A program made the position numbers and the translations under genes. Positions 22,301 through 33,367 of a DNA stretch of 64,000 nucleotides are shown here, piece by piece (position 1 is the first letter of the stretch; each line of letters opens with the position of its first letter). The notes under the pieces were generated by a model that had not been told where the DNA came from, did no database searches, and saw only the letters and a list, made by a program, of their open reading frames with translations. Where the stretch lies: contig OX442320.1 of NCBI GenBank assembly GCA_949358305.1, positions 9,192,259 through 9,256,258 on the forward strand, in the 5' to 3' direction. The stretch comes from Strigamia acuminata (lineage: Eukaryota; Arthropoda; Chilopoda; Geophilomorpha; Linotaeniidae).

Positions 22301-25300
22301 TCCTTCCGTCTCCACCTTCCTTCCGTCTCCACCTTCCTTCCGTCTCCACCTTCCTTCCGTCTCCACCTTCCTTCCGTCTCCACCTTCCTTCCGTCTCCAC
22401 CTTCCTTCCGTCTCCACCTTCCTTCCGTCTCCACCTTCCTTCCGTCTCCACCTTCCTTCCGTCTCCACCTTCCTTCCGTCTCCACCTTCCTTCCGTCTCC
22501 ACCTTCCTTCCGTCTCCACCTTCCTTCCGTCTCCACCTTCCTTCCGTCTCCACCTTCCTTCCGTCTCCACCTTCCTTCCGTCTCCACCTTCCTTCCGTCT
22601 CCACCTTCCTTCCGTCTCCACCTTCCTTCCGTCTCCACCTTCCTTCCGTCTCCACCTTCCTTCCGTCTCCACCTTCCTTCCGTCTCCACCTTCCTTCCGT
22701 CTCCACCTTCCTTCCGTCTCCACCTTCCTTCCGTCTCCACCTTCCTTCCGTCTCCACCTTCCTTCCGTCTCCACCTTCCTTCCGTCTCCACCTTCCTTCC
22801 GTCTCCACCTTCCTTCCGTCTCCACCTTCCTTCCGTCTCCACCTTCCTTCCGTCTCCACCTTCCTTCCGTCTCCACCTTCCTTCCGTCTCCACCTTCCTT
22901 CCGTCTCCACCTTCCTTCCGTCTCCACCTTCCTTCCGTCTCCACCTTCCTTCCGTCTCCACCTTCCTTCCGTCTCCACCTTCCTTCCGTCTCCACCTTCC
23001 TTCCGTCTCCACCTTCCTTCCGTCTCCACCTTCCTTCCGTCTCCACCTTCCTTCCGTCTCCACCTTCCTTCCGTCTCCACCTTCCTTCCGTCTCCACCTT
23101 CCTTCCGTCTCCACCTTCCTTCCGTCTCCACCTTCCTTCCGTCTCCACCTTCCTTCCGTCTCCACCTTCCTTCCGTCTCCACCTTCCTTCCGTCTCCACC
23201 TTCCTTCCGTCTCCACCTTCCTTCCGTCTCCACCTTCCTTCCGTCTCCACCTTCCTTCCGTCTCCACCTTCCTTCCGTCTCCACCTTCCTTCCGTCTCCA
23301 CCTTCCTTCCGTCTCCACCTTCCTTCCGTCTCCACCTTCCTTCCGTCTCCACCTTCCTTCCGTCTCCACCTTCCTTCCGTCTCCACCTTCCTTCCGTCTC
23401 CACCTTCCTTCCGTCTCCACCTTCCTTCCGTCTCCACCTTCCTTCCGTCTCCACCTTCCTTCCGTCTCCACCTTCCTTCCGTCTCCACCTTCCTTCCGTC
23501 TCCACCTTCCTTCCGTCTCCACCTTCCTTCCGTCTCCACCTTCCTTCCGTCTCCACCTTCCTTCCGTCTCCACCTTCCTTCCGTCTCCACCTTCCTTCCG
23601 TCTCCACCTTCCTTCCGTCTCCACCTTCCTTCCGTCTCCACCTTCCTTCCGTCTCCACCTTCCTTCCGTCTCCACCTTCCTTCCGTCTCCACCTTCCTTC
23701 CGTCTCCACCTTCCTTCCGTCTCCACCTTCCTTCCGTCTCCACCTTCCTTCCGTCTCCACCTTCCTTCCGTCTCCACCTTCCTTCCGTCTCCACCTTCCT
23801 TCCGTCTCCACCTTCCTTCCGTCTCCACCTTCCTTCCGTCTCCACCTTCCTTCCGTCTCCACCTTCCTTCCGTCTCCACCTTCCTTCCGTCTCCACCTTC
23901 CTTCCGTCTCCACCTTCCTTCCGTCTCCACCTTCCTTCCGTCTCCACCTTCCTTCCGTCTCCACCTTCCTTCCGTCTCCACCTTCCTTCCGTCTCCACCT
24001 TCCTTCCGTCTCCACCTTCCTTCCGTCTCCACCTTCCTTCCGTCTCCACCTTCCTTCCGTCTCCACCTTCCTTCCGTCTCCACCTTCCTTCCGTCTCCAC
24101 CTTCCTTCCGTCTCCACCTTCCTTCCGTCTCCACCTTCCTTCCGTCTCCACCTTCCTTCCGTCTCCACCTTCCTTCCGTCTCCACCTTCCTTCCGTCTCC
24201 ACCTTCCTTCCGTCTCCACCTTCCTTCCGTCTCCACCTTCCTTCCGTCTCCACCTTCCTTCCGTCTCCACCTTCCTTCCGTCTCCACCTTCCTTCCGTCT
24301 CCACCTTCCTTCCGTCTCCACCTTCCTTCCGTCTCCACCTTCCTTCCGTCTCCACCTTCCTTCCGTCTCCACCTTCCTTCCGTCTCCACCTTCCTTCCGT
24401 CTCCACCTTCCTTCCGTCTCCACCTTCCTTCCGTCTCCACCTTCCTTCCGTCTCCACCTTCCTTCCGTCTCCACCTTCCTTCCGTCTCCACCTTCCTTCC
24501 GTCTCCACCTTCCTTCCGTCTCCACCTTCCTTCCGTCTCCACCTTCCTTCCGTCTCCACCTTCCTTCCGTCTCCACCTTCCTTCCGTCTCCACCTTCCTT
24601 CCGTCTCCACCTTCCTTCCGTCTCCACCTTCCTTCCGTCTCCACCTTCCTTCCGTCTCCACCTTCCTTCCGTCTCCACCTTCCTTCCGTCTCCACCTTCC
24701 TTCCGTCTCCACCTTCCTTCCGTCTCCACCTTCCTTCCGTCTCCACCTTCCTTCCGTCTCCACCTTCCTTCCGTCTCCACCTTCCTTCCGTCTCCACCTT
24801 CCTTCCGTCTCCACCTTCCTTCCGTCTCCACCTTCCTTCCGTCTCCACCTTCCTTCCGTCTCCACCTTCCTTCCGTCTCCACCTTCCTTCCGTCTCCACC
24901 TTCCTTCCGTCTCCACCTTCCTTCCGTCTCCACCTTCCTTCCGTCTCCACCTTCCTTCCGTCTCCACCTTCCTTCCGTCTCCACCTTCCTTCCGTCTCCA
25001 CCTTCCTTCCGTCTCCACCTTCCTTCCGTCTCCACCTTCCTTCCGTCTCCACCTTCCTTCCGTCTCCACCTTCCTTCCGTCTCCACCTTCCTTCCGTCTC
25101 CACCTTCCTTCCGTCTCCACCTTCCTTCCGTCTCCACCTTCCTTCCGTCTCCACCTTCCTTCCGTCTCCACCTTCCTTCCGTCTCCACCTTCCTTCCGTC
25201 TCCACCTTCCTTCCGTCTCCACCTTCCTTCCGTCTCCACCTTCCTTCCGTCTCCACCTTCCTTCCGTCTCCACCTTCCTTCCGTCTCCACCTTCCTTCCG

Positions 25301-28300
25301 TCTCCACCTTCCTTCCGTCTCCACCTTCCTTCCGTCTCCACCTTCCTTCCGTCTCCACCTTCCTTCCGTCTCCACCTTCCTTCCGTCTCCACCTTCCTTC
25401 CGTCTCCACCTTCCTTCCGTCTCCACCTTCCTTCCGTCTCCACCTTCCTTCCGTCTCCACCTTCCTTCCGTCTCCACCTTCCTTCCGTCTCCACCTTCCT
25501 TCCGTCTCCACCTTCCTTCCGTCTCCACCTTCCTTCCGTCTCCACCTTCCTTCCGTCTCCACCTTCCTTCCGTCTCCACCTTCCTTCCGTCTCCACCTTC
25601 CTTCCGTCTCCACCTTCCTTCCGTCTCCACCTTCCTTCCGTCTCCACCTTCCTTCCGTCTCCACCTTCCTTCCGTCTCCACCTTCCTTCCGTCTCCACCT
25701 TCCTTCCGTCTCCACCTTCCTTCCGTCTCCACCTTCCTTCCGTCTCCACCTTCCTTCCGTCTCCACCTTCCTTCCGTCTCCACCTTCCTTCCGTCTCCAC
25801 CTTCCTTCCGTCTCCACCTTCCTTCCGTCTCCACCTTCCTTCCGTCTCCACCTTCCTTCCGTCTCCACCTTCCTTCCGTCTCCACCTTCCTTCCGTCTCC
25901 ACCTTCCTTCCGTCTCCACCTTCCTTCCGTCTCCACCTTCCTTCCGTCTCCACCTTCCTTCCGTCTCCACCTTCCTTCCGTCTCCACCTTCCTTCCGTCT
26001 CCACCTTCCTTCCGTCTCCACCTTCCTTCCGTCTCCACCTTCCTTCCGTCTCCACCTTCCTTCCGTCTCCACCTTCCTTCCGTCTCCACCTTCCTTCCGT
26101 CTCCACCTTCCTTCCGTCTCCACCTTCCTTCCGTCTCCACCTTCCTTCCGTCTCCACCTTCCTTCCGTCTCCACCTTCCTTCCGTCTCCACCTTCCTTCC
26201 GTCTCCACCTTCCTTCCGTCTCCACCTTCCTTCCGTCTCCACCTTCCTTCCGTCTCCACCTTCCTTCCGTCTCCACCTTCCTTCCGTCTCCACCTTCCTT
26301 CCGTCTCCACCTTCCTTCCGTCTCCACCTTCCTTCCGTCTCCACCTTCCTTCCGTCTCCACCTTCCTTCCGTCTCCACCTTCCTTCCGTCTCCACCTTCC
26401 TTCCGTCTCCACCTTCCTTCCGTCTCCACCTTCCTTCCGTCTCCACCTTCCTTCCGTCTCCACCTTCCTTCCGTCTCCACCTTCCTTCCGTCTCCACCTT
26501 CCTTCCGTCTCCACCTTCCTTCCGTCTCCACCTTCCTTCCGTCTCCACCTTCCTTCCGTCTCCACCTTCCTTCCGTCTCCACCTTCCTTCCGTCTCCACC
26601 TTCCTTCCGTCTCCACCTTCCTTCCGTCTCCACCTTCCTTCCGTCTCCACCTTCCTTCCGTCTCCACCTTCCTTCCGTCTCCACCTTCCTTCCGTCTCCA
26701 CCTTCCTTCCGTCTCCACCTTCCTTCCGTCTCCACCTTCCTTCCGTCTCCACCTTCCTTCCGTCTCCACCTTCCTTCCGTCTCCACCTTCCTTCCGTCTC
26801 CACCTTCCTTCCGTCTCCACCTTCCTTCCGTCTCCACCTTCCTTCCGTCTCCACCTTCCTTCCGTCTCCACCTTCCTTCCGTCTCCACCTTCCTTCCGTC
26901 TCCACCTTCCTTCCGTCTCCACCTTCCTTCCGTCTCCACCTTCCTTCCGTCTCCACCTTCCTTCCGTCTCCACCTTCCTTCCGTCTCCACCTTCCTTCCG
27001 TCTCCACCTTCCTTCCGTCTCCACCTTCCTTCCGTCTCCACCTTCCTTCCGTCTCCACCTTCCTTCCGTCTCCACCTTCCTTCCGTCTCCACCTTCCTTC
27101 CGTCTCCACCTTCCTTCCGTCTCCACCTTCCTTCCGTCTCCACCTTCCTTCCGTCTCCACCTTCCTTCCGTCTCCACCTTCCTTCCGTCTCCACCTTCCT
27201 TCCGTCTCCACCTTCCTTCCGTCTCCACCTTCCTTCCGTCTCCACCTTCCTTCCGTCTCCACCTTCCTTCCGTCTCCACCTTCCTTCCGTCTCCACCTTC
27301 CTTCCGTCTCCACCTTCCTTCCGTCTCCACCTTCCTTCCGTCTCCACCTTCCTTCCGTCTCCACCTTCCTTCCGTCTCCACCTTCCTTCCGTCTCCACCT
27401 TCCTTCCGTCTCCACCTTCCTTCCGTCTCCACCTTCCTTCCGTCTCCACCTTCCTTCCGTCTCCACCTTCCTTCCGTCTCCACCTTCCTTCCGTCTCCAC
27501 CTTCCTTCCGTCTCCACCTTCCTTCCGTCTCCACCTTCCTTCCGTCTCCACCTTCCTTCCGTCTCCACCTTCCTTCCGTCTCCACCTTCCTTCCGTCTCC
27601 ACCTTCCTTCCGTCTCCACCTTCCTTCCGTCTCCACCTTCCTTCCGTCTCCACCTTCCTTCCGTCTCCACCTTCCTTCCGTCTCCACCTTCCTTCCGTCT
27701 CCACCTTCCTTCCGTCTCCACCTTCCTTCCGTCTCCACCTTCCTTCCGTCTCCACCTTCCTTCCGTCTCCACCTTCCTTCCGTCTCCACCTTCCTTCCGT
27801 CTCAGTCGTCGTTGTCGTCGTTCTCGGTGGCGGTGGCCGTCGTTCTCGGTTTCAAAACTGAAAAGAAGTCGAACAAAGAAAGAATTAAACAAACAAAAGA
27901 TTATACAAACAAAACGAAACAAAAATAGACGCAAAAGACGGAAAAGAAATAATACTAAAAGAAAAGCAATGATAATAATAATATTCAGAAAAAAATAGAA
28001 AAGAAAAGAGCATTAATGGCGGACTCGGGAGGAAGAAAAGCATTAATGGCGGACTCGGGAGGAAAAAACCATTAATGGCGGACTCGAGAGAAAAAAAAAA
28101 GAGTGGCTCAATTCTTAAAACCAGAACAAAATCTATCTCCCCCATATTCTGAAGAATAAAAGAAGAGTTCTTAATAAAATTCTAAATAAATATTGAAACT
28201 ATTTAAGCCTTAATCCTCTGAGGGAGTAAGGATACAAATTGTGATGTAATCAATATGCATTTCTTTCATTTTTAAAAATCGTGTTAAATGATTTGAAATC

Positions 28301-28628
28301 ACACACCAGTGTTATTCATTGCAAGCAAAGCGAGAACACTGTTTGGATTGAATAAATCTTTTCTATTAACTATGTAAAAATTATATTTTATGACAGAAAA
28401 TCTTACTTTTATCTCTAGCCCTCTAAATTGAAGAAATCTTGCTTGAAAATCAGTAGCAAGAAGCCGTGATCGATTGATAGGAGTTTTTAGTCGCCGCTGT
28501 TCTTTCTTAACTGAGATTTTTAAAATATCTAAAAAATAAAATTTCAAAGGTTCAACTAATTTTCTTCATAATTTTGCAAGCATTAAACCATTGCTAATGT
28601 TAAAATATGGCATCATACGGAATCTCAT
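19343..28628 (-). CDS. MRPL10: Mitochondrial ribosomal protein uL10m, with a giant satellite intron and one in-frame TGA
   Basis: Five minus-strand exons fit in phase: 28628-28589 (tentative first exon, MRFRMMPYFNISN), 28528-28407, 19992-19807, 19747-19615 and 19545-19343 (stop TAA). The product would be ~227 residues. The last three exons match the mitochondrial L10 family: NFENSEFVAIYHLN, DAKRIFFKHGLHYYV, RKSDVAKVLAIQKKMPKHIL, then LGGVLEDRLMSKNDLIAYSK and LNQVAQQTVGYLSHHQ. In the mitoribosome this protein forms the base of the L7/L12 stalk. The exon 28528-28407 (RRLKTPINRSRLLATDFQAR) resembles the basic segment before the L10 core, and its phase-0 end matches the phase-0 start at 19992. 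That places the 7.7 kb satellite in an 8.4 kb intron. An in-frame TGA at 19953-19951 interrupts exon 3 (GFIR*NFENS): a null allele, a sequence error or a pseudogene. Confidence 0.7.
20126..27803. repeat. 17 bp satellite array, ~451 copies
   Basis: The unit is CCTTCCGTCTCCACCWT, tandem and uninterrupted for 7,678 bases. The first 31 units have A at the variable position; then one T unit and one A unit alternate (20668, 20685), and from 20702 all ~418 remaining units have T. I see no other variant. The unit lacks stop codons in all frames and its length is not a multiple of three, so every one of the six frames stays open, producing apparent proteins of ~2,600 residues on both strands. These are not genes. 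The complementary strand has GG runs in each unit (GGTGGAGACGGAAGG), and each unit contains one CpG. Confidence 0.97.
27804..28406. repeat. Satellite flank with 32 bp repeat (28012-28090)
   Basis: After the satellite comes a short GTCGTCGTT-type run (27804-27850), then AT-rich sequence. At about 28012-28090 there are three units of AAGCATTAATGGCGGACTCG. The same AAAAGCATTAATGGCG core ends the array near 14120-14165. In the MRPL10 model all of this is intron. Confidence 0.7.
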
Positions 28629-28768
28629 GAAAATTCTCTCAAATAACTTCGTATTTAATCTTATTCTGCTCGATGTAGCTTTACTTTATTGCCATCTTCG
28701 CTTTATTTCGTAGTTTTAAATATTTTTAAAAAGAACAAAGACAATTTGCTTCGTACTTCCCTCGCAAA

Positions 28769-29180
28769 ATGTCATCATCTGGTGGTCAAAATCGTAACTC
28801 ATCATATAGTATGAAACACTCCACATACGGTAATAATTTATGCTTTTTTAAACTTATAATACTGTTATTATTAGAATAGGTTTGTAAATACCTTCGACTG
28901 TCATAATGCATACAGAAATGACCGTTCCATAAATGTTTGTCTGCAAATGCATTCTCTAGCATCTAATACATGAATGAAAATGAAAAGTTATTTTAAAATA
29001 AAAAATTTACTTAAATAATTCGATAAATAAATAAATGTTTGGGAAAATAAGAAAGGAAAAGGATGAAAATTGTGGAATTTTGTTTTTTTGCTAGTTGAAA
29101 TCATCAGAAACTATATTTAGTCCAAAATTTCAAAAAATTTCAATAAAAAAATCTAAAATAAATATCAAAACGCTTGGAAT
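28769..29180 (+). other. Possible first exon of an unknown gene, then spacer
   Basis: Divergent from the MRPL10 start, ATG at 28770 opens MSSSGGQNRNSSYSMKHSTY and meets a GTAATAAT donor-like site near 28830. No following exon is recognisable before the mobile-element block that starts at 29.2 kb. It could be a truncated gene or chance. The remainder is AT-rich. Confidence 0.2.
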
Positions 29181-29189
29181 CCAATATGG

Positions 29190-29441
29190 GGTTGTTCTGT
29201 ACATCTGCCCCAATGTTTGTCATTGTTAGGTTGCCTTGATTTCATTTGTTTGTGTTGTGTGTGGATGTTTTCGGTTAGGTTAAGTTAGGTTAGGTTAGGA
29301 CCTAGGTTTAGGACCTAGGTTTAGGTCTAAACCTAACCTAACCTAACCGAAAACAACCACACACAACACAAACAAATGAAATCAAGGCAACCTAACCTAA
29401 CCTAACAATGGCATACATTGGGGCAGATGTACAGAACAACC
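29190..29441. mobile_element. Palindromic MITE with 8 bp target-site duplication and TTAGG-like core
   Basis: The element begins GGTTGTTCTGTACATCTG and ends with the exact reverse complement. It is flanked on both sides by CAATATGG (29182-29189 and 29442-29449), an 8 bp target-site duplication. Most of its 252 bases form one imperfect inverted repeat with arms over 100 bases. Inside, the arms carry runs of GGTTAGGTTAGG-type repeats that differ in copy number between arms. An 8 bp duplication fits hAT-like or Merlin-like transposition. No transposase is present, so it is non-autonomous. Confidence 0.9.
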
Positions 29442-29457
29442 CAATATGGCTGTGTGG

Positions 29458-30135
29458 GTGAATATGTTAGCGCGTATTCTCTAAAAAAAATAAGAATGGC
29501 GAAATTGCAAAAAAAAAATTCAGTCGTACATTCTTAATTTTGGAAATTGTACTCACCCAAATACACGACGCTGAATTCTAAAATGGCTGCGCGGGCGAAA
29601 CAACGTGCAGCGGGCATTCTCTAACAAAAAGAAAATGCGGAAATTTTTTAATTTATTCGGCCGTAAATTGTTAATTTTGATAAATGTACTCACAACTGCA
29701 TTTTTGCGATGCGAGAACCTCATTTCTTATCCACAATGTGGTGGATGGCAACAGATTGATGTTTAAAAATATCCGCCAATGCGGGAGCTTGCCGGCCATG
29801 ACGAGTACTTTCTTCTACCCACAATCCAATAGGTCTTTGCTGGGCTTCACGAAAACCCGACACATACTCCCGGCTGTCATGGCGTTGTCTGCTTAATGCG
29901 AGGCTTAATGTGTGATAACGCGTGAATATTCTCAACTTTTACCACCTAACGCCTTTATTTTAAACTCTGTGTTGTTTATCGGCTGAAGTGAAAGAGTTTT
30001 CATATTTGCATTTGGTACGAAAAACGGCGGTTTTTGAATGGATTTAAATTTTTTACTCAAGTTTCTCTTCTATTTAGATTGAACATCTGTTGAAAAGTGA
30101 AGTGAAAAATAAAATAAAAAAAAAGATTTTTCAAA
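29458..30135 (+). repeat. Duplicated GTF2H1 upstream segment, copy 1
   Basis: From GTGAATATGTTAGCGCG onward this matches 37252-37925 with small indels. Its 3' part (from about 29955, TTTAAACTCTGTGTTGTTTA) also matches 33195-33367. Shared landmarks include GAAAAACGGCGGTTTTTGAA and a TTTAG acceptor before ATTGAACATCTGTTGAAAA. In copies 1 and 2 it leads directly into a p62 first coding exon, so it holds the 5' UTR, a 5' UTR intron and probably the promoter. Confidence 0.85.
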
Positions 30136-30395
30136 ATGTCAACCTCTTCCGAAGAGGTTCTACATTTGGTTAATCACGTTAAATATAAAAATAGCGACTG
30201 TGTTTTATACGTTATGGCTGAGAGATTAGTGTGGATTATGAACGGAAGAGACGCTTCTCGATTAGCCTTAAATTTTCGGATATAAAAAGTTATTTTTAAA
30301 AATGTTTTTTATGCCCATTAGTTGATTATAATTATTTTTGTGTTTTGTGACAGTGCAAAAAATATCGCTGGATGAAAAGTCTAAAAACATTGAAA
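30136..30395 (+). pseudogene. GTF2H1: Decayed TFIIH p62 (GTF2H1) N-terminal exon pair
   Basis: ATG at 30136 opens MSTSSEEVLHLVNHVKYKNS followed by a VLYVMAERLVWIMNGRD stretch, the start of the p62 PH domain. A short deletion relative to the intact copy at 33368 shifts the frame (RDASRLALNFRI then stop). The second exon piece is reduced to QKISLDEKSK and is then broken. The SSEEVL word is closer to the usual GTF2H1 start than SSKDVL in the intact chimera, so the two copies were probably made separately from, or have diverged separately since, a parent gene. The copy ends where the APPL-like relic ends on the other strand. Confidence 0.8.
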
Positions 30396-32420
30396 TAAAT
30401 GTGAAATAAACGCAAATAAACGTACAAAAAACTGCGATTTTGCTAAGAGTTGGGTCTGCGAGCGTGTCAGTTTGTCCTTAACGCAAATAATTTCCTCCTG
30501 AATTATATTTCGGATCGTTGCGATCCACTCTTCGCGGTCCCTCTCGTTCATCGCCTGCACCACGACCGTCCTACATTCGCCAAAAACCGAAGAAAAAAAA
30601 ATTACTAAAATTTGGATTAATATACAAATTGTCATTTCGTAGCGACAACTTACTTCTTCCCGCTCGTTATTTGAAACACGAATCGCCGATCCTCCTGATC
30701 CAACGGCGCTAGGACCAGAGGCATCCAGCGGCATCAACAAACTTCCCCCGTTCTGCACAAACAAATCAAACCGTTCACAATTCAAATAAAGTTGCCGCCT
30801 TCGGTAAAAAAATAAGCCTTTTCCCATTTACTCATCACACCGGCAACTTTCCTACATTATTTAAATATATTTGTTTAAATAAAGAAATTAATAATAAAGG
30901 CGGAAATCAATAGCGCAACCAGAAATAAAATTTAAGATTTTTAGACTAAAAATGGATGTTTTAGGCATTAAAATTGGGCTTTTTTAGGCATTAAAATTGG
31001 GCTTTTTTAGGCATTAAAATTGGGCTTTTTTAGGTACAAAAATGCTCATTTTTAATGCATTATTACGGGTACACTTTTTTTAGCCACAAATGCAAATTTT
31101 CTATGTAAAATTAAATATTTTATGTTTACGTTCAAAAATAAACATTTAGGCATTATAATTGGCATTTTTACGTTTAAAAATGCTCATTTTTAATACAAAA
31201 ACACATTTTTGTAGCCGAAAATTCATGTTTAGGCATTAAAAATACAATTTTTACGATCAAAATTGGACTTTTTAGCCAATAACTACACTTTTTTAGGCTA
31301 CAAATTCAAGTTTAGGTCAAATATTTAACGATGAAATATCCTTACGTTCTCATTTGTAAGTATCCGCACTTCTTGGTCATATTTAAGTGAGCCGGAATAA
31401 GCGGCGCGTCCAGAGCCGGTTCGGCGTGATACAAATGCTGGCTTTGCTTCTCGATCGTGTCGATCAAATCGACGGTTTTCTTCGTTTCCAGCCCCAACTC
31501 GATGTGCACGCCGTGTACACTGGCGCTAATATTCGCCAAGAACTCGTCCAGATCGGGCACGACGAGCGCTTCCTTGCCGAGACCAAAATGCGCCCTTTGA
31601 GCGTGTAAGTAGCCTAGAAGTGGATCGATCAGCGCAGTTTTACGTTTGTACTGGAGTGCGTTCAGGCTGGCGTAGTAATAGAGCGAAATTTTCATTTATT
31701 TTTCAATTTTTTCCGTTGATTGTCAAAACCTGGTGGAATTTTTTCCTCATGAGATAAAGTTCTTCGTTCGCATCCATCCGGTCTTTTTCCGCTTCTTTTT
31801 CCGCTTCTTTTTTCCGTTGTAGTTTACAGTATTTCGTGATGGCTTTCTCCATGTCTTTAAAAATGGACGAATAATTACAATTTAGTGTTTAAATTTGTGT
31901 TTTTTGGGTTAAATTTGGTTAAATTACCATTACTAGCGGCCTGGTAGAGCTCGCACATGGTGTTCACCTCTGGAAAAATTAAAAATTGTAAAAATAAATT
32001 GTAAAAAAATTGAATTTTTTGATAAAAAATGGAAATTTTGATGAAAAATTGTATTTTTTGATAAAATTTTTAATTTTTCAATAAAATTTTAATTTTTTTA
32101 AAGAAATTTTCGATTTTGAAATGAATTTTTCGATTCTTAAATTAAATTTTCGATATTTAAATGAAATTTTCGATTTTTAAGTGAAATTTTGGACCTCTAA
32201 GCGCAATTTTCAATTCTTAAATGTTTTATTTTTGTATTTTTTTTTAAATCTCACGACCTTCCAGATCGGCTTGAAGGAATTTAGTAATTGGAAACATCAT
32301 GCCGTCATTCACTTCAGTGGCTAAAATATGATGCCACGAACTGATTTCGTCTGAAGTATTGGCGAATTCCTTCATCGTACACGATAAAACGCTCTCCTTA
32401 TCCGATTCCAATAGAAAATT
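30382..32420 (-). pseudogene. APPL1: APPL-like BAR-PH gene relic
   Basis: Minus-strand exon pieces are visible at 32420-32258, 31969-31928, 31854-31730, ~31692-31346, 30851-30654 and 30570-30382. In order they read SSWHHILATEVNDGMMFPIT, VNTMCELYQAASN, MEKAITKYCKLQRKKEAEK, YYYASLNALQYKRKTALIDP (BAR domain), then WEKAYFFTEGGNF, QEDRRFVFQITSGKK and NERDREEWIATIRNI (PH domain). This is the APPL/DIP13 layout. In APPL proteins these regions bind Rab5 on early endosomes. Signs of decay: TGA codons in frame at 30784-30782 and 30736-30734, no AG acceptor between 31729 and the BAR exon, no N-terminal exon, and no PTB domain. The 3' end stops against the p62 duplication. Confidence 0.75.
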
Positions 32421-33192
32421 CTATTAAACAAAAAGATAGGATCCGGTCCGTGAAATTGAAAAGTTGAGAGTAATAGCTCCACTACATCGCTATTTTAATT
32501 AATTTCAGAATTTTTATAAAATGCAAAGATTCGAGTTTCAGAGATTCGGAACGGGATTCGAAAGCCCATGTCAAATATTCGTTTAAATTTATGGGTAAAA
32601 CCCACGCACATACGCAGAGAGTAAAAATTAGAATGGTTCAGATTTCTTCCACCAGATGGAATTCCACGAGGATCAGATTGCATTGTGGGTAGAAGAAGAG
32701 ACCGATTTGATGTGACGACGTATGACGGCCTTGAGTAGTAGAAACCATTGGTTCGTATTTTTAGATATTCATCTGCCGCCATCCAATCATTTCGAGGTGG
32801 GAAATTCAATTTGCTTATTTTAAACTGTACTTAAGGTTATAAATGTTCGAAAATTGATTATTTGCGGCTGAATAATGAAACGAATTCTGGTATTTTTATT
32901 ATTTCTTTCACAAGCAAGCAGACCACATTGGAAACAAATTTCGTCGCCATTTGCATGTAAGAAAGCACGAGTAACTAACATTACACTTGATGTATGTACA
33001 ATACAAATGAGAAAATTGAATGAACAATTGTTCTCACATGTTTACATGGGTAAACATGTTTTCTCACATCCTTCACTCCAAAATTAAACAAAACAATTTT
33101 ATTTTCTAACACAATATTCACATTAATTACAACCTTGCCGAGGATTATCGACTCTCTAATTCGAACTCCCGGTCCAATTTTTGCACGTACTT
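32421..33192. other. Spacer with a weak signal-peptide ORF
   Basis: No supported gene. A plus ORF at 32875-33087 opens MKRILVFLLFLSQA, which looks like a signal peptide, and encodes 70 residues of no recognised family; it could be chance. A minus ORF (32809-32495) has no family likeness. CAGATTTCTTCCACCAGATG near 32638 recurs with near identity at about 58950, hinting at a dispersed repeat. Confidence 0.3.
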
Positions 33193-33367
33193 ATTATTTT
33201 AAACTCTGTGTTGTTTATCGGCTGAAGTGAAAGAGTTTTCATATTTGCATTTGGTACGAAAAACGGCGGTTTTTGAATAGAATTAAATTTTTTACTCAAG
33301 TTTCTCTTCTTTTTAGATTGAACATCTGTTGAAAAGTGAAGTGAAAAAAAAAAAAAGATTTTTCAAA

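Noticed and set aside
20009-27998. Open frames of ~2,550-2,640 codons on both strands
   Set aside because: They are the 17 bp satellite read in each frame; the unit has no stops and its length is not a multiple of three, so all six frames are open. No non-repeat domain is attached.
29280-29405. Telomere or interstitial telomere block from TTAGG runs
   Set aside because: The runs are short, mixed with TTTAGG and part of a palindromic MITE with its own target duplication, so they are element sequence rather than a telomere relic.
19951-30784. Alternative genetic code (TGA as a sense codon)
   Set aside because: Trp is coded by TGG in all intact genes and TGA terminates RAB3GAP1; in-frame TGAs cluster in genes with other signs of decay.
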